A DNA stretch of 64,000 bases from Oscillospiraceae bacterium (GTDB lineage: Bacteria > Bacillota > Clostridia > Oscillospirales > Oscillospiraceae): assembly GCA_020025595.1 (NCBI GenBank), contig JAHHRV010000001.1, forward strand, positions 1 through 64,000, written 5' to 3'. Below are positions 50,743-58,446 of the stretch, in pieces. The first letter of the stretch is position 1. The number at the start of each line of letters is the position of its first letter. The position numbers were made by a program, and so were the translations under genes. A model generated the notes under the pieces. The model was not told the origin of the DNA. It did no database searches and was given only the letters and a program-made list of their open reading frames with translations.

Positions 50743-50782
50743 AGGTAATAAACATTATTGATTTTCTTAAGGAGGAAAAACA

Positions 50783-52063
50783 ATGAAAAAGATTCTATCG
50801 TTGATGCTGGCTGGCATTATGACAGTTGGTCTGCTTGCTGGTTGCGGCACACAGTCCACCAATGAAACTCAGGCTTCCGGTACTGGAACCGGCGAAGCCA
50901 CCACCGCACCTGTTGCTGATCCCGTTGATATGACTCTGACCGTCTGGGGCCCTCAGGAAGACCAGGCAGACGAGAACGGCTGGCTGCCCACCATGTGCCA
51001 GAAGTTCGCTGCTGAGCATCCCGAGTGGAACATCACCTGGAAGTACGGCGTTTGCTCCGAAGGCGATGCAGGTAAGAATGTTACCGCTGACCCCTCTGCA
51101 GCTGCTGATGTCTACTTCTTCGCAAACGACCAGCTGGGTACTCTGATGCAGGCCAATGCAATCGCACAGCTGGGCGGCAAGTATCTGGACGCTGTTACCG
51201 CTGACAACTCCGATTCCATGATCGCTTCCGTCACCGGTACCGATGGCGGTGTTTACGGTGTTCCTTTCACTGCTAACACCTGGTTCATGTACTACGACAA
51301 GTCCATCTTCTCCGAAGAGGACATCAAGAGCCTGGACACCATGCTGGAAAAGGGCAAGGTTGCCTTCCCTCTGAGCAACTCCTGGTACCTGGCTTCCTTC
51401 TATGTTGCAAACGGCGGAACCCTGTTTGGTGACAAGGGTGTTGACGCTGCTGCCGGCATCCAGTTCGGCGGCGAAAACGGCACTGCTGTGACCGCATACC
51501 TGGCTAACCTGGTTGCTAACCCCAACTTCGTAAACGATGCTGACGGCTTTGGCCTGGACGGCCTGCGTAATGGCACCGTCGCTGCAATCTTCTCCGGCTC
51601 CTGGGACGCTGCCAATGTGCAGGAAGCTCTGGGCGAGAACTTCGGCGCAGCTCAGCTGCCCACCATTAACCTGAACGGTGAAGCAAAGCAGCTGAAGGCA
51701 TTTGCCGGCTCCAAGGCAATCGGCGTTAACCCCAACTGCAAGAACCCCGAGGCTGCTGTCGCTCTGGCTGTATACCTGGGTTCTGCTGAGGCTCAGAAGG
51801 CTCACTACGAGATGCGTCAGATCATCCCCTGCGCAAACTCTCTGCTGACCGACGAAGCCATCAAGGCTGATGTCGTTGCAATGGCTCAGGGCAACACCGT
51901 TGCCAACACCGCTATTGTCCAGCCCTCCATCCCCGAGATGGGTGCTTACTGGACTCCCGCTGAGTCCTTGGGCAAGGCACTGGTAAACGGTGAGATCACC
52001 GCTGACAATGCTGCTGAAAAGACTGAGGCTTTCGCTGCTTCTTTGAATAACGCCGGTTTGTAA
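50783..52063 (+). CDS. malE: Maltodextrin-binding lipoprotein of an ABC importer
   Basis: A 426-residue extracellular solute-binding protein (family 1). The signal peptide ends at the lipobox LLAGC with Cys21 as the lipid anchor, then a Thr/Ser/Gly linker. The mature part has the MalE-like WGPQEDQADENGW, a hinge, and the FAGSKAIGVNPNCKNPE segment near the C-terminal lobe. AAGGAGG lies 8 bases upstream. Codon bias is as strong as in ribosomal genes, unlike the neighbouring enzymes, so very high expression is likely. Substrate inferred from the neighbours. Confidence 0.93.
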   Translation: MKKILSLMLAGIMTVGLLAGCGTQSTNETQASGTGTGEATTAPVADPVDMTLTVWGPQEDQADENGWLPTMCQKFAAEHPEWNITWKYGVCSEGDAGKNVTADPSAAADVYFFANDQLGTLMQANAIAQLGGKYLDAVTADNSDSMIASVTGTDGGVYGVPFTANTWFMYYDKSIFSEEDIKSLDTMLEKGKVAFPLSNSWYLASFYVANGGTLFGDKGVDAAAGIQFGGENGTAVTAYLANLVANPNFVNDADGFGLDGLRNGTVAAIFSGSWDAANVQEALGENFGAAQLPTINLNGEAKQLKAFAGSKAIGVNPNCKNPEAAVALAVYLGSAEAQKAHYEMRQIIPCANSLLTDEAIKADVVAMAQGNTVANTAIVQPSIPEMGAYWTPAESLGKALVNGEITADNAAEKTEAFAASLNNAGL

Positions 52064-52093
52064 TTCGATTACCGCTATTTAATCGAAGAAATT

Positions 52094-52130
52094 AAGGCGG
52101 TGGTTGGAATATTTCCAGCTGCCGCCTTTT
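52094..52130 (+). terminator. Partial terminator between malE and malF
   Basis: A 16-bp stem AAGGCGGTGGTTGGAA with TTCCAGCTGCCGCCTT (three wobble pairs), loop TAT, then TTTT. It likely lowers transcription of the permeases relative to the binding protein. Confidence 0.75.
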
Positions 52131-52156
52131 AGATTCAAAAAAGAGGAGATGATTCC

Positions 52157-53533
52157 ATGTCAAACCCTTTGGCAAAAACGACACAGTCCTGTTCGCTGGG
52201 TAGTGCGCTGAAAAACGGCGGCCCGCTGATCTGGCTGTCGTGCCTGATAATGGGTCTGGGAAATATGGTTTGCGGTCAGTTGATCAAGGGCATTTTGTTT
52301 CTGGCAATTGAGGCGGGCGTTTTTTGCTTCCTGCTGAGTCCCGGCGGCGGCCTGTACTGGATCTCGATGCTTCCCAGCCTGGGTTGGCGTGAGCAGCAGA
52401 AGGTCTGGAACGAAGAAAAATTTGTATATGAATATGTGGCAGGTGACCAGTCTCAGCTGATTCTGCTGTATGGCATTGCCTCTTTGTGCATCATCGCTTT
52501 GCTGATTCTTGTGTGGCGGGCATCTGTGCGCAGCGGCTACCAGGCTATGTGCCTGAAAAAGAGCGGCAGACCTGTTCCCGGCATCGTGGATGACATCAAG
52601 TCTTTGTTTGATGAGAATATCCACAAGCTGCTGATGGCACTGCCCACCGTTTGTCTTGCAATCTTTACCATCTTGCCTCTGATCTACATGATGAGCATGG
52701 CATTTACCAATTACTCCAAAGAAGGCGACCATCTTGTTCTGTTTGACTGGGTGGGACTTTCCAATTTCTTTGCAATTTTTGACAGCGGCTCGGTCATCGG
52801 TAAACAGTTCGGAAGTGTTCTTGTGTGGACGCTCGTGTGGGCATTCTTTGCAACCTTCCTGAACTTCTTCCTTGGCACATTTATGGCAATCATCATCAAT
52901 CGGCCTTCCATTCGCCTGAAGGGCCTGTGGAGAGGCTGCCTGTCCATGACCATTGCAGTGCCCCAGTTTGTTTCGCTGCTGGTTATGCGTTCTATGCTGC
53001 AGCCCACCGGCATCATCAACCAGATGCTGATGGATGCATCGCTGATTCGGGGAGATATGCCTCTTCCGTTTTTAACCAATGCCACCTGGGCCAGAGTGCT
53101 GGTCATTGTGGTCAACCTGTGGGTCGGTATTCCGTATACCATCATGCAGGTTACGGGTGTTCTGCAGAACATCCCCGCAGAGCAGTATGAATCGGCAAAG
53201 ATCGATGGCGCAGGCGTTGTCAAGCAGTTCCTGCACATCACCATGCCGTATATGCTCTTTGTGCTTACGCCGTATCTGATTACTCAGTTTACCGGCAACA
53301 TCAATAACTTCAATGTGATTTATCTGCTGACCCGAGGCGAACCGCTGCGTGTCGGCAATTCTGCCGGTGACACGGATCTGCTCGTCACCTGGCTGTATAA
53401 ACTGTCGGTGGATCAGCAGAAGTATAATCTGGCGGCAGTCATCGGTATCTTTACCTTTGTGGTGCTGGCGGTGGTTTCGCTGGTAACCTACCGAAGCACC
53501 GGATCTTATAAAGATGAGGAGGGTTTCCGGTAA
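52157..53533 (+). CDS. malF: Maltodextrin ABC permease MalF
   Basis: A 458-residue inner-membrane permease. The core (about 160-450) has six helices and the EAA loop EQYESAKIDGAGVVKQF near residue 341, which docks the ATPase. An N-terminal extension of about 150 residues holds three to four more hydrophobic segments (25-60, 95-118), as in the longer MalF proteins of Firmicutes. It overlaps malG by one base. No ATPase gene is present in the locus. Confidence 0.93.
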   Translation: MSNPLAKTTQSCSLGSALKNGGPLIWLSCLIMGLGNMVCGQLIKGILFLAIEAGVFCFLLSPGGGLYWISMLPSLGWREQQKVWNEEKFVYEYVAGDQSQLILLYGIASLCIIALLILVWRASVRSGYQAMCLKKSGRPVPGIVDDIKSLFDENIHKLLMALPTVCLAIFTILPLIYMMSMAFTNYSKEGDHLVLFDWVGLSNFFAIFDSGSVIGKQFGSVLVWTLVWAFFATFLNFFLGTFMAIIINRPSIRLKGLWRGCLSMTIAVPQFVSLLVMRSMLQPTGIINQMLMDASLIRGDMPLPFLTNATWARVLVIVVNLWVGIPYTIMQVTGVLQNIPAEQYESAKIDGAGVVKQFLHITMPYMLFVLTPYLITQFTGNINNFNVIYLLTRGEPLRVGNSAGDTDLLVTWLYKLSVDQQKYNLAAVIGIFTFVVLAVVSLVTYRSTGSYKDEEGFR

Positions 53534-54405
53534 TGGCAAAAAAACAATCGCATTCCATGCGGAAAAAACGCCTTGCAGGGGACATCGTTACATATGTGTT
53601 CCTTGTGCTGGTCAGCATCATCTGGCTGATCCCCTTCTTCTGGCTGATCATGCAGTCCTTCCGTGACGGCAAGGGTCAGTTTATCAGCACCTTCCTGCCT
53701 GAGAAGTACACCTTCAACAACTATAAGGCGCTGTTTACAGAGTTCAATGTCATGAACTTCCCTCGGATGTTCCTGAACACCCTGTTCGTTGCATCGTGCA
53801 CCTGCGTGATCAGCACCTTCTTCGTGCTGAGTGTGTCCTACTGCACCAGCCGTCTGAAGTGGAAGCTGCGCAAGCCCTATATGAACATGGCAATGATCCT
53901 GAATCTGTTCCCCGGCTTTATGTCCATGGTGGCTGTTTACTTCATTCTGAAGGCCCTGGGCATGACCGAAGGCAAGATGATTCCCTGGGCTTTGATTATT
54001 GTCTTCTCTGCCGGAGCGGGCAGTAACTTCTATGTGATGAAGGGCTATATGGATACCATTCCCAAAGCTCTGGACGAAGCTGCGGCACTGGACGGCTGTA
54101 CCCGGTGGCAGATTTTCACAAAAATCACCCTGCCCCTGTCCAAGCCCATGATCGTCTATCAGATCATCACTTCCTTTATGGGCCCCTGGGTGGACTTTGT
54201 ATTTGCAAAGGTCATCGTCCGCACCGAGGCAAAGTACTTCACCGTGTCCATCGGACTGTGGAGTATGCTGGAAAAAGAATATGTGGACACCTGGTTTGTC
54301 CGGTTCTGCGCCGGTGCCGTTCTGGTGTCGATCCCTGTTGCAATCCTGTTCATAATCACTCAGAAATTCTATCAGGAGGCCATGAGCGGCTCGGTGAAGG
54401 GATGA
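53533..54405 (+). CDS. malG: Maltodextrin ABC permease MalG
   Basis: A 290-residue permease with six helices. The EAA motif PKALDEAAALDGCTRWQIF is near residue 177, and the C terminus ends in FYQEAMSGSVKG, typical of MalG. It pairs with MalF. The next gene starts 4 bases later. Confidence 0.95.
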   Translation: MAKKQSHSMRKKRLAGDIVTYVFLVLVSIIWLIPFFWLIMQSFRDGKGQFISTFLPEKYTFNNYKALFTEFNVMNFPRMFLNTLFVASCTCVISTFFVLSVSYCTSRLKWKLRKPYMNMAMILNLFPGFMSMVAVYFILKALGMTEGKMIPWALIIVFSAGAGSNFYVMKGYMDTIPKALDEAAALDGCTRWQIFTKITLPLSKPMIVYQIITSFMGPWVDFVFAKVIVRTEAKYFTVSIGLWSMLEKEYVDTWFVRFCAGAVLVSIPVAILFIITQKFYQEAMSGSVKG

Positions 54406-54409
54406 TTCC

Positions 54410-56098
54410 ATGAAGAAAATCATGAAAGCATTGAGCCTTTTGCTGAGTATGCTGCTATTCGCCGGCTGCGCTGCGGCCGGCGGCGAATCGGATCCCTCTG
54501 TTCCTGAAGCTTCGGGAACGGAGGGGGCAGCCCAGTCAGTCTCAAAGGCAGAAAAAACCGAACAGGCTCTGGCTGAAATCGCAAAGCTGGGTCAGAGCCC
54601 TGACGACGATTACCGCGTGTGGTATGAGATTTTCGTCTATTCCTATTGCGACTCCGACGGAGACGGGATCGGCGACCTGCAGGGTGTGATCTCCAAGCTG
54701 GACGAACTGCAGGCACTGGGCGTGGGAGGAATCTGGCTGATGCCCATTCATCCCAGTACATCCTATCACAAGTATAATGTGACCGATTATGAAGCCATCG
54801 ACCCGGCCTACGGAACGATGGAGGACTTTGAAGACCTCATTGCACAGTGTAACAGCAGGGGAATCAAGGTCATTATGGATCTGGTGCTGAATCATACCGG
54901 AAGCGAACATACCTGGTTCAAGCAGGCGGTTTCCTATCTGCAAAGCCTTCCGGAAGGTGCAGAACCTGATCTGGAAGCGTGTCCCTATGTGGACTACTAC
55001 AATTTCGTTCAGGCAGAAGAGTGCCCCGTCACTTACTGCCCGGTGAGCGGTGCCCCCGGATGGTTTTACGAGGGCCATTTCAGCCCGGAGATGCCGGATG
55101 TGAATTTCGGCAGTGAGTCGCTGCGGGCAGAGCTTGAAAAAATCATGGCCTTTTGGCTGAATAAGGGCGTGGCGGGCTTCCGGCTGGATGCTGCCAAGGA
55201 GTTCTATTCAGGCAAGACCGAGGAAAATGTACAGGTGCTGCGCTGGATTCAGCAGACAGCCACGGCAATCAAACCGGAGTGCTATCTGGTGGCAGAGGTA
55301 TGGGAAAGATTTGATACTCTGACACAGTATTATGAAAGCGGCATCAACAGCATTTTCAACTATCCATTCGGAAACAATAACGGAAAAATCATCAAGGTGC
55401 TGCAGGGCGCAGGCAATGCATCCGTCGTCAGCACCTACGCAACTGCGCTGGAAAAGGCAGATACGGCTTACCGCAGGAACAATCCCGGCTATGTCGATTC
55501 GCCTTTCCTGTCCAATCACGATGTGGGACGGATTGCAGGCTTCGTTGGCCGTGACCCGGCGAAAACCAAGCTGGCCGGAGCGATGAATCTGTTCATGTCC
55601 GGCAGCGCCTATGTCTATTACGGTGAAGAGCTGGGCATGGTGTGCGGAGCGATTGACGACCCCTCTTACCGTGCGCCGATGCTCTGGAATGAATCCGGGG
55701 ATCAGGGTATGACCCAGCCGCCTCCCGGCTGTACGCTCCCTGAGGAATACCCCATGGGCAGTCTGGAACGCCAGCGCGGCGATGACGATTCTGTTTATAA
55801 CTATTACCGGCAGGCAATTGCCATCCGAAATGCATTGCCGGTCATCTCTCACGGAACGCCCACGGTGGAAGCGGCGCTGAACACGCTCTGTGTCAGTGCA
55901 GTGCGTAAAACCTGGAATGACGACAGCTGCATCATTCTGATGAATATCGATGATGCTGAGACGGATGTTGACCTGTCCGATTATTCGGATTGGGTTTTGG
56001 CAGCCGGACTGTCTGTCAATGGCAATGCCGTGACAAAACAAGGGGATACGCTGCATCTGCCGGCCTTTGGCACGGCGGTGCTGATTCCTCAAAAGTAA
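54410..56098 (+). CDS. Lipid-anchored alpha-amylase (GH13)
   Basis: A 562-residue extracellular amylase. The signal peptide ends in LFAGC with Cys20 as lipid anchor, then a 45-residue Ser/Glu/Ala linker. The barrel has SDGDGIGDLQGVISKLDEL (82-100), VIMDLVLNH (154-162), Asp260 (GFRLDAAKEF), Glu296 (VAEVW) and Asp371 (SNHDVGR); the C-terminal beta domain ends in TAVLIPQ. It probably degrades starch or glycogen at the surface and feeds the adjacent importer. Start ATG overlaps a GATGATTCC stretch 4 bases after malG, with weak GAAGG upstream. Confidence 0.92.
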   Translation: MKKIMKALSLLLSMLLFAGCAAAGGESDPSVPEASGTEGAAQSVSKAEKTEQALAEIAKLGQSPDDDYRVWYEIFVYSYCDSDGDGIGDLQGVISKLDELQALGVGGIWLMPIHPSTSYHKYNVTDYEAIDPAYGTMEDFEDLIAQCNSRGIKVIMDLVLNHTGSEHTWFKQAVSYLQSLPEGAEPDLEACPYVDYYNFVQAEECPVTYCPVSGAPGWFYEGHFSPEMPDVNFGSESLRAELEKIMAFWLNKGVAGFRLDAAKEFYSGKTEENVQVLRWIQQTATAIKPECYLVAEVWERFDTLTQYYESGINSIFNYPFGNNNGKIIKVLQGAGNASVVSTYATALEKADTAYRRNNPGYVDSPFLSNHDVGRIAGFVGRDPAKTKLAGAMNLFMSGSAYVYYGEELGMVCGAIDDPSYRAPMLWNESGDQGMTQPPPGCTLPEEYPMGSLERQRGDDDSVYNYYRQAIAIRNALPVISHGTPTVEAALNTLCVSAVRKTWNDDSCIILMNIDDAETDVDLSDYSDWVLAAGLSVNGNAVTKQGDTLHLPAFGTAVLIPQK

Positions 56099-56107
56099 GG
56101 AGCTTCT

Positions 56108-56878
56108 ATGACACACACTATTGACGAACGGCCCACAGGGCTGACTGGCAGCAGGCTGAAGATCATCGGCATGGCCTTTGCCGCGGCAGGCATCATCGGT
56201 CGGGGAATCATACAAAACGGCATTCTGGGCGTTGGCAGCCTGACGGCGCAGCAGCTGCTGCAGGTTATGAGCACCTCCTCTAACATGATGGCGCTGGCTA
56301 CCGTATCGCTGGTGCTGCAGGCGGTTTCCACCTGCGCAGTGCCCATTTTTGCGATGCTTCTGACAGAGGGCTTTGCCCATACGGGAAATTTTGCAAAGTA
56401 TCTGCTCAGACTGTTCCTGCTGGCCGTAGTCAGCGAGATTCCTTATAACCTTGCTATGCAGGGGAAACTGATCAGCACAGCCAGCTGCAATCCGGTATTC
56501 GGATTGGTTTTGGCACTTGTGGTCCTTTACTTCTACGACCGTTATCAGGCAAAGAACTGGTTTGTCAGGATCCTTGCGACGGCAGCGGCAGTGGCCTGGT
56601 GCATCATGCTCAGAATCGATGAAGGTGTGGCTCTGGTTCTGGTCACCTGTGTGTTATGGCTGTTTCGTGGGAATACACTTTATCGAAACTTCGTTGGCGC
56701 TTCTGCAGCAGTGGTCTGCAGCTTCATGTCGCCGTTTTACCTGGCATCCCCGATGGGATTTCTGGTGGTGCATTTCTACCGCGGAAACAGGGGAGAGGGA
56801 AATCGCTGGGTACAGTACGGTGTGTACCCGGTACTGCTCCTGCTGGTCGGAATTATCTCCATCCTCATCAGAGGGTGA
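56108..56878 (+). CDS. TraX-family membrane protein
   Basis: A 256-residue polytopic protein with seven to eight helices. The TraX signature is visible: LKIIGMAFAAAGIIGRG, then VPIFAMLLTEGFAHTGNFAKYLLRLFLLAVVSEIPYNLA (split over residues 77-118). TraX was first described as the F-pilin N-acetylase; the family resembles membrane acyltransferases. Firmicute members are common but mostly unstudied. Its place between an amylase lipoprotein and malQ, 9 bases after the former, suggests a link to the glucan system, but no direct role is shown. Confidence 0.83.
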   Translation: MTHTIDERPTGLTGSRLKIIGMAFAAAGIIGRGIIQNGILGVGSLTAQQLLQVMSTSSNMMALATVSLVLQAVSTCAVPIFAMLLTEGFAHTGNFAKYLLRLFLLAVVSEIPYNLAMQGKLISTASCNPVFGLVLALVVLYFYDRYQAKNWFVRILATAAAVAWCIMLRIDEGVALVLVTCVLWLFRGNTLYRNFVGASAAVVCSFMSPFYLASPMGFLVVHFYRGNRGEGNRWVQYGVYPVLLLLVGIISILIRG

Positions 56879-56908
56879 GTCAGTGGTTTAAGAGAGGAAT
56901 GATTTGTT

Positions 56909-58423
56909 TTGAGAAAAGCTGGGATTTTGATGCCTATTTTTTCCCTGCCATCTCCGTATGGAATGGGAACCATGGGACAATCTGCCCGTGATTTTGTGGA
57001 TTTTCTGGTGGAGGCCGGTCAGAGCTGCTGGCAGCTGCTTCCTGTGGGACAGACAGGGTACGGAGATTCTCCCTACCAGTCTTTTTCGTCCTATGCAGGC
57101 AACCCCTACTTCATCGACCTGGATGAGCTGGCAGCCGATGGACTGCTGATGCCGGAGGAATATCAGAACCTGAATTGGGGAGATGACCCTGAGAAGGTGG
57201 ACTATGCGCTGCAGTTTCACACCCGGTATCCGGTTTTGCACATAGCCTGCCATCGGCTTGTGGAAAGAAATGATCCTGCATTTGCTGACTTCTGCCGGGA
57301 GCATGCTTACTGGCTGGAAGACTATGCTCTCTACATGGCGATCAAGGGTAAGAACGGCGGTGTATCCTGGTTTGAATGGCCTGAGGAAGAACGCCTGCGC
57401 CACCCGGATGCGCTGGAGCGTGCTCGCTCAGAGCTAAAAGACGAGCTGGACTTCTGGAAGGCAGTGCAGTTCCTGTTCTTCCGTCAGTGGGAGCAGCTGA
57501 AGCACTATGCAAATGAAAAGGGAATCACCATCATCGGCGATCTGCCTATCTATGTGGCAGCAGACAGCGCCGATATGTGGGCAGACCCCAGACAGTTCCA
57601 GCTGGACGAAAAGGGCTATCCCACCGAAGTGGCAGGCTGTCCTCCTGATGGATTTTCCGAGGACGGTCAGCTGTGGGGCAACCCTCTGTTTGACTGGGAG
57701 TATATGAAGCGCGATGGCTACCGGTGGTGGCTGCGCCGAATCGCATTCCAGTTCCGGATCTATGACACCCTGCGGATCGACCACTTCCGTGGATTCGACG
57801 CATATTATGCAATTCCCTATGGGGATCAGACAGCCCGCAACGGTCAATGGAAAACAGGCCCTGGCCTGGACTTTTTCCAGACGGTCAATCGGGAGCTGGG
57901 AGAGCGGGACATCATCGCAGAGGATCTGGGTTTCCTGACGGAGTCCGTCAATCAGCTGCTGCAGGATACCGGCTACCCCGGAATGAAGGTGCTGGAGTTC
58001 GCCTTTGACAGCCGGGAAACAGGCAGTGACTATCTGCCTCACTGCTACGGCAGACACTGCGTGGTCTATGCGGGTACCCACGATAACGATACCATCATGG
58101 GCTGGATGGCCAATGCGCCTGAAAAAGATGTGAAATTTGCAAAGGACTACCTGCGCCTGACCGAGGCGGAGGGATATAACTGGGGTATGATGCGCTCTGC
58201 CTGGGCATCTGCTGCAGACCTTGCGGTGATGCAGCTGCAGGATGTGCTTGGGCTTGGCACTGAAGCCAGAATCAACATCCCGTCCACACTGGGCGGAAAC
58301 TGGCAGTGGCGTGCTTTGCCCGGAGCCTGCACGCCGGAGCTTGCACAGAAGCTTTCCTATGATATGGAAGTGTATCAGCGACTGCCCCGGCAGAATCAGA
58401 ATAAATTAGTTCAGCCGACCTGA
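56909..58423 (+). CDS. malQ: 4-alpha-glucanotransferase (amylomaltase)
   Basis: A 504-residue GH77 enzyme that moves glucan chains between maltodextrins and releases glucose. The family opening MRKAGILMPIFSLPSPYGMG, FGDSPYQSFS-type GYGDSPYQSFSSYAGNP, the nucleophile Asp in RIDHFRGFDAYY, the acid Glu in IIAEDLGFL and the third Asp in AGTHDNDT all appear. TTG start with GAGAGGA 10 bases upstream. It feeds longer chains to the phosphorylase encoded next. Confidence 0.95.
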   Translation: MRKAGILMPIFSLPSPYGMGTMGQSARDFVDFLVEAGQSCWQLLPVGQTGYGDSPYQSFSSYAGNPYFIDLDELAADGLLMPEEYQNLNWGDDPEKVDYALQFHTRYPVLHIACHRLVERNDPAFADFCREHAYWLEDYALYMAIKGKNGGVSWFEWPEEERLRHPDALERARSELKDELDFWKAVQFLFFRQWEQLKHYANEKGITIIGDLPIYVAADSADMWADPRQFQLDEKGYPTEVAGCPPDGFSEDGQLWGNPLFDWEYMKRDGYRWWLRRIAFQFRIYDTLRIDHFRGFDAYYAIPYGDQTARNGQWKTGPGLDFFQTVNRELGERDIIAEDLGFLTESVNQLLQDTGYPGMKVLEFAFDSRETGSDYLPHCYGRHCVVYAGTHDNDTIMGWMANAPEKDVKFAKDYLRLTEAEGYNWGMMRSAWASAADLAVMQLQDVLGLGTEARINIPSTLGGNWQWRALPGACTPELAQKLSYDMEVYQRLPRQNQNKLVQPT

Positions 58424-58446
58424 GCTGAGCATGGAGGAAATATTGT

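Noticed and set aside
50674..50760. Separate promoter for malE
   Set aside because: No -35/-10 pair with acceptable spacing was found; the hairpin is more consistent with RNA processing.
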